Below, one piece after another: positions 59,101 through 64,000 of a DNA stretch of 64,000 nt (position 1 is its first letter; each line of letters opens with the position of its first letter). The notes below the pieces were generated by a model that saw only the letters and a program-made list of their open reading frames with translations, had not been told where the DNA came from and made no database searches. The position numbers and the translations under genes are program-made. This DNA comes from Wuchereria bancrofti (lineage: Eukaryota > Nematoda > Chromadorea > Rhabditida > Onchocercidae), in contig SSBO01000012.1 in NCBI GenBank assembly GCA_005281725.1, positions 12,609,153-12,673,152 on the forward strand, read 5' to 3'.

Positions 59101-60780
59101 GGTTAGTGCCTTCTTTTTATGTACTTTACATAATGAACCGAAAAATTAAATGGTATAAATGGTTTCTTTATATGAAACAAACATAGACTGTAATCTAGGA
59201 GTGTAAAAGTGGGTAACAGATGATTCAATTTTTCATTCACTAATTTGTGAGGGAGTTTTTGTTGTGAAATTCTGAAAGTTATCCGTATACTATGTATATA
59301 TCTAATCGAAGATTTCTAAATATACTTGTGAAACTATTTTAGCATAATTTGCAAGCAAAACAAAAAGTGGCACTGGTAGTGATATTTACATTCTTTTGTA
59401 AGGATTGATTCTTATGAGATATGTTACGAAATGCTATGAATGGAAATTTCATAGCAATATACTTATGTCCAGATCATATATCGGATTAATTCAGAAACAA
59501 TTTCATTTCTTTCTTGCAAATGAAGACACTTTCTTTGTTCGTTATCAAAGACTGGTTTCATTTTTGTAGAACTACTTGGTGGTGATTTTAGCTTTAGTTA
59601 TCGTAAGTTATACTGATTTATTGATTAGATTTGTTTTAGATGCACGAGTTGTGTCGATAATGGAACGTTTACGTTCTACAAGTGAACTTAGTCAACTGGA
59701 TGCAGCTACCGAACTAGCTGATATGCTACTTTTGGGCAACGAAGAGAGCCTTCCAAATTTACCAATCAAAGATATCATTCGTGCTCTTATCATGTTGCTT
59801 CAGAAGGAGCATAATTTCGTGTTGGTAAGTTGAAGTTTCGATTCATCAAAATGTTTTACGTAAGTGGAAGGAGTAAACGAATGATAGCGGAAGCCGTGTT
59901 TCATACGATCATACCGGTATCGGTAGAAGTTTTTTAAATCCATATGCATTACTTTCCAGTATCACTGAGATTAATCCAGAGATCAAAAGCATTACAGTTT
60001 TTTAATTTTCTTCTTTCATTGCAATTTTGAATATTTTATTTTAGATGCTTACGGCTGCAAGATGTATATCAAATATGCTGGAAGCTTTACCACGTGCATT
60101 ACCAGTTGTTATTGACACAGTGCCACATCTTCTTGAAAAGGTTTTCTTTACCTTGTTTCTTCATTACAAAAAGGTGATAGTTATACACATCTGAAATTTA
60201 CTTTGGAATGAGAAAAAGTCGCTACAAATATAGTCTAAGGAGTTATACAGTAGTAATCCTAATATTATAACCTCTTATTATCGGTCATTATTTTATTGTC
60301 TTTGATGAGTTGGAATAAAACGTTGTATAAGTTGAGTAAGTTGAATGTATGATACATGAAGCTTGTTAATAGCTATTGATAGCATGATGAAGAAAGATAT
60401 TTAGCTTGGGAAGTTTTCTTTTTAAGCGAAGGTTTTAACAAGTACTTTTTTTTTATGAACAGCTGATATTTTTTCTTGTCGAGTCATATAGCTATAAAAG
60501 TATACCTATGAATTTTTTCGTTGTGATCTTTCAATACTTCAAAATTTTGAGAACTTATTAGTAAAGCAGTAAGGAACACCAATACTCTCTTCCTTTCCCA
60601 GTTACTGCTATCTCTTTTTTTAAATACATCTTGAAAATTAGAAAGTATTAATCCTGAATAAACTTTTTAATGTGAAATTTCTTTCAGTTGAAACGTATCG
60701 AATGTATTGATGTAGCAGAGCAATCATTAATGGCGTTGGAAGTGATGTCAAAAAGGAATGGCAAAAATATAATGTCAGCT
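50146..60780 (+). CDS. TRIP12/UFD4-type HECT E3 ubiquitin ligase, N-terminal part
   Basis: Twelve exons with consistent phases give about 475 residues: 50146-50233, 50856-50950, 51144-51346, 51618-51686, 51990-52144, 52447-52562, 52744-52916, 53355-53443, 54176-54238, 59640-59824, 60045-60140, 60688-60780. The ATG lies seven bases after ATTTTCAG, a likely trans-splice acceptor. The first ~350 residues are Ser/Thr/Arg-rich and probably disordered, as in TRIP12. The last ~125 residues are the start of the armadillo-like domain: LADMLLLGNEESLPNLPIKD, LLQKEHNF, CISNMLEALPRALPVVIDTV, then IECIDVAEQSLMALEVMSKR, closely matching the TRIP12/Ufd4 family, which ubiquitinates ubiquitin-fusion and nuclear substrates. 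The WWE and HECT regions are missing because the contig ends at an N (61139). HECTD1-type proteins are the alternative, but the armadillo sequence fits TRIP12 better. Confidence 0.88.
54465..54593 (+). CDS. Candidate 129-base cassette exon of the TRIP12-like gene
   Basis: Lies in the 5.4 kb intron between exons 9 and 10. It has an acceptor (ACTGTTTAG) and donor (GCGG|GTAGGG), exactly 43 codons, and entry and exit phase 1, matching both neighbours. The frame is fully open: EQRIQYLIDSILDVTIQEQL, then LLCSGNLSLEIAYDFPEFA. Inclusion would insert a helical-looking acidic/hydrophobic segment just before the armadillo repeats. It could be a constitutive exon if exon skipping is the minor form. Confidence 0.5.
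57863..58000. repeat. 19-base perfect inverted repeat, 100-base spacing
   Basis: GTTTTAGTTACTGTTATCT at 57863-57881 is the exact reverse complement of 57982-58000. The spacer contains a purine-rich stretch on the plus strand. In the pre-mRNA this could fold as a long hairpin within the intron. Confidence 0.75.
58721..59109. repeat. 194-base direct copy flanking an N (58915)
   Basis: 58721-58914 equals 58916-59109; unmerged contig overlap inside the long intron. Confidence 0.9.
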
Positions 60781-61139
60781 GTAAGTTTCTTAAATGCTTT
60801 GTTCTGTTATATTATGGTCATTAACATCATTTGTTGTTAGTGTGTGATAGTGGAATATGTATTTGTGGGCTTCTTATTTTATATCGTAATATTTTCTGTA
60901 TACACCGAAAAGATATCGGAAAGAAAAAATGCTAATTTCTATCAAATTGAAAGTGATTTCTCTTGTATCCACAATAACGAATAAGATAACAAACGAAATG
61001 CAGTCATCGTAAAGAATGAGCTGATCATTTAAAGCTAGCAAGAAAACGTATATGCAAATGATTTAATTAGATATAGTAAATGGTTTAACCCATCCAAGTG
61101 ATACATAAAAATCACATTTGAATATTTCTTTAACTTTGN

Positions 61140-64000
61140 ATATAAGTTGACAATAGATGAAAGATATTTTCACGATAAGGAGGAGACGTAAGAGAAGGCA
61201 AAAAGGGCGTAAATGAAAGAGAAGGTTGAATGACGATTGAATGATGCGCTGATGTCCTTTATTCTTCACCTGGCATAGTGTTCTTCCGTTGCACATGTTT
61301 CATTCCATATATACAAGCTTTTAGCTATATAAAAAGCTTAAATATGCTAATTACTATTGTTTATATATATATATATATATATATATGATATAATATAATG
61401 AATTTTTTCTATTTCATTGTAATATCATCGATTTATTCGTATCAGTACTGTGGTATATTCAAACGGTAACAATAACAGCAACAATCACAACAACAAGAGC
61501 AGAAATAGCAAAAAGAGAGAAGGAGAAATAGAGGTGAATTGGAAAATTGAAAATATCAGTTTGATTTTATCTGCGTATATACGTCAAAGCTTCACGTCAA
61601 GTGTACAGATAGTTCTTCAGCACGGGGCTCTCTCAGGTATGCTTCTATTTATTTGTGATGTTTTGCATCCTTTGTTTTCGTTTGTATGTTGTTGCTAAGT
61701 GTAATATTATTGATCTGAAATGGCCAAATTAAAATTTGATTGTTGACATGAAAATGATGTAAAATTGGGATTTTATGATTAACAAGAGAGAGATATACTA
61801 TATGTGATTTTAGGCGCACAATGAAGAATAGTTCGTGAATATGTTGGATTTAAATTTTAGTCTTAAGATTTCAGGTTTAAAGATGTGATATGAAGGAAGA
61901 CTTGCATGGATAAAGACATGGGATAGGCCTCCAAATTTTGGGTCTAAAGACCCATTGGTGAAGGAGAGGTTGCTTATTTATAAGTAGAACAGAATAAGCT
62001 TGTAACTTTGGCTTATAGTTGCTAGGCGGAGGAAGGCATGTGGATAAATGGGAACATGGGAATGGACCCTGAAAATATTGAGTGAAAGAAGGCTTGCACA
62101 GATGAATGGTCTATAGTTTTGAGCCTGAAAATAATTGGATAGAAGAAAGGATAGTGTTTTATCTCGTAGGCATTTCTGTAACCACCGCTCTTCAGCAATT
62201 TTACCTTCCAGTTTTTTTTTTTTTTTTTACTGTTGTTTTTTCTTTTTTCCTTATGCATGAATGAAGAAGGACGAGAAAGATAATCTAGAAGAAAAAATAT
62301 CCACCTTATTAGCACATTATTGTTAGTTGATATGGGAGTTGTCTGTTTTTTGTTGTTATAGTTGTCTGTTTTTGTTTCCGTTATTGTTGTTGTTGTTGCT
62401 ACTGCTATTTCTGTTTTACTGAAAATGATGATGATAATTCCCTCGTTTCTGTTCCCTGCGGTAGATCTTTTGAGAGAGAGGAAGAAAAAACGAATGATAG
62501 TTAGATGGGTCGTATGGCCTGCCGGATGAAAAATTATCGGTTTTTTTTTTTTTCAAATCTCTTCTCCAATTCCTGAAGTGCACATATATAAATGCGTGTT
62601 TGGTTGGTAGAATTTTTTTCTCCAAGACTTAGTTTATTCTATCTGTGCATTCAACTCCTCTGATGCTAGTATTGACTATGCTAGTGCTGCTGATAGTGTT
62701 TTATACCATATAAGCAGAGGATTTCATATAGCATTCACAGGTTTGAGGTGATTATTCCAAGCATTTATAATTCTCAAAGATTAATTACAATTAAAATTGT
62801 TCTTGCACTGGTTCAGGACGATTTTTTTGCACTCTCTGAATCAGTTGTGCATTAGAATTGTGCGGTTGGGAAGAAGTAGTAAGTTTCAGTGAATTACCAC
62901 GGTTTGTCATTTTTCTCTTTTTTTTTGGAATTTTCGTCATTTATTCTGCTATTTCCTTCGGATTCGCTATTGAAGTTGGTATCATCTGTGTTCCTCCATT
63001 CATGCACGAACATATGGTAATTTAATCTAATATATGATCACTCGAAATACAGATTTTGGATGTTTCTCTGTGGTACTATTTTTGTATCTTCACTTATTTT
63101 TCGAGGTCATTGCTAGAGTCGCACCATAATTCAGTTACTCATCTGTGACGTATTGTGTTTGTTGTCAATATAAGAATGAGAGAAGAGAATCTTGCGACTT
63201 ATTTGAGGAAGCTCGTTCTCGTTGCTTGTTTTTAGGTGATTACGGTAATATACTGTTAAATGATGCTGTTAAAAATACTGTCATCTTAAGTTCAATGCTG
63301 GAATTCGATTGATACGAAATCATTTATTAGCACATATTAAATTCCAATTACTTATCATTTAATGAATCCCCTGACTGCTCTGTGTAATGTGAGCATACTC
63401 ATTTTAATGCAGAATTTTCGTACGTATATTTATGACTAAAGTTACTGTAATTGCAATCATTAGTTTGAAGTATTTCCATTTCATATCATTTATATTCAGT
63501 GTTATTTCTCATCATAGTTAAGTAACACGTAGAAATGATATGCAACGATGAAGTTATGTTACAATTTATATTCTGTTTTTTTTTTTCCTGGCACATTTAC
63601 GAGTTTTAACGATTTTCGCAGTAAAAAAATGTAAAAATCATTTCTAAAGCTTATTCGCTTTTGCAATCAATACAGTTATAATATATGTGCAGCGTTGTTT
63701 GCTGTCATTTGTCATTGTCTTTTCTTTTTCCCATCTCAGTAATCGATCTTTAGTCTTCATGATTGTGATAAATAGTAGTGGTGGATTTTGAACCGTTCAT
63801 ATTATGCCATTATCGAGACGAATTGTGTATTTTGTTTGGAAGACAATCTTCTCTCGTAGGTCATCGAGTCGAGTTTGGATGGAAACGTTTGTAGAAATGT
63901 TTCATCATCACAAGATGTATTTACAGAGAGTATCTTATCAGAATAGAAGTTGGAAAGGAAATTATACATATCTAGATTTTTCATACCATTCCGATTAGTG
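61140..64000. other. Alternative haplotype of the 45-49.7 kb region
   Basis: After the N at 61139 the sequence no longer follows the TRIP12-like gene. It first repeats 3539-4508 exactly (to 62109), then runs colinear with about 45.95-49.69 kb, with frequent substitutions and indels and without the 1.7 kb and 151-base assembly duplications seen there. No coding exon is supported. It supplies a second version of the upstream region of the helicase/ligase pair. Confidence 0.8.

Larger units (their letters stand above)
54594..59639. other. Long intron of the TRIP12-like gene
   Basis: AT-rich, with a degenerate CTACT/GCTACT tract at about 56065-56165, a tandem AAGGATAGCAGTAGCATTTA pair at 58005-58043, a 19-base inverted repeat (57863-57881 with 57982-58000) and a gap duplication at 58721-59109. 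The part at about 58197-58412 is less AT-rich and holds overlapping open frames (see findings). Confidence 0.6.

Overview
The window reads as nuclear DNA of a nematode, probably a clade III (spirurid/filarial-like) worm. It is very AT-rich. Its genes are split into many short exons joined by GT...(T)TTCAG introns of roughly 100-900 bases, and the best conserved proteins have their closest remembered relatives in Caenorhabditis. The species cannot be fixed from the sequence. The assembly is a chain of small contigs joined by single or few N. Most joins are flanked by a direct copy of the sequence just before the gap, which looks like unmerged contig overlaps or alternative haplotypes, not biological tandem repeats.

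Layout. 1-4508: non-coding end of an alternative haplotype contig, related to 41.4-46 kb. 4510-5296 (-): 5' half of a PP1-type Ser/Thr phosphatase, cut by a gap. 6.7-9.4 kb (+): several unrecognised exon-like open frames, some broken. 10.7-15.2 kb (-): two tandem genes of the C6orf136/DUF2358 family plus an extra damaged copy of the 3' half of one. 15.6 kb (+): an unrecognised terminal exon. 17.2-22.2 kb: one locus present three times, once inverted, forming a 2.27 kb perfect palindrome; it carries an unrecognised C-terminal exon. 23.6 and 24.8 kb (+): a lone trehalase-like exon with an in-frame stop, duplicated. 25.8-28.5 kb (-): a MOSPD-like MSP-domain membrane protein with two apparent frame breaks. 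28.5-33.2 kb: AT-rich intergenic DNA.

33.2-41.2 kb (-): a complete 13-exon DDX3/LAF-1 DEAD-box RNA helicase (about 760 residues, ending DWWNN), the best-supported gene here. 41.2-50.1 kb: the shared upstream region of two divergently transcribed genes, with a 1.7 kb exact duplication around a gap. 50.1-60.8 kb (+): the first 12 exons (about 475 residues) of a TRIP12/UFD4-type HECT ubiquitin ligase, ending at a gap before its WWE and HECT parts; a 129-base in-frame cassette exon candidate lies in its long intron. 61.1-64 kb: the same alternative haplotype contig as at the left end; 970 bases are shared exactly by both ends.

The genes have housekeeping roles (RNA helicase, ubiquitin ligase, phosphatase, a likely mitochondrial DUF2358 protein, an ER MSP-domain protein) and do not form a pathway. 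I found no CRISPR array, operon-like defence cassette, tRNA, rRNA or intact transposon. The main novelties are structural: split haplotypes, a fold-back palindrome, damaged gene copies, and short exon-tail duplications in the helicase gene.
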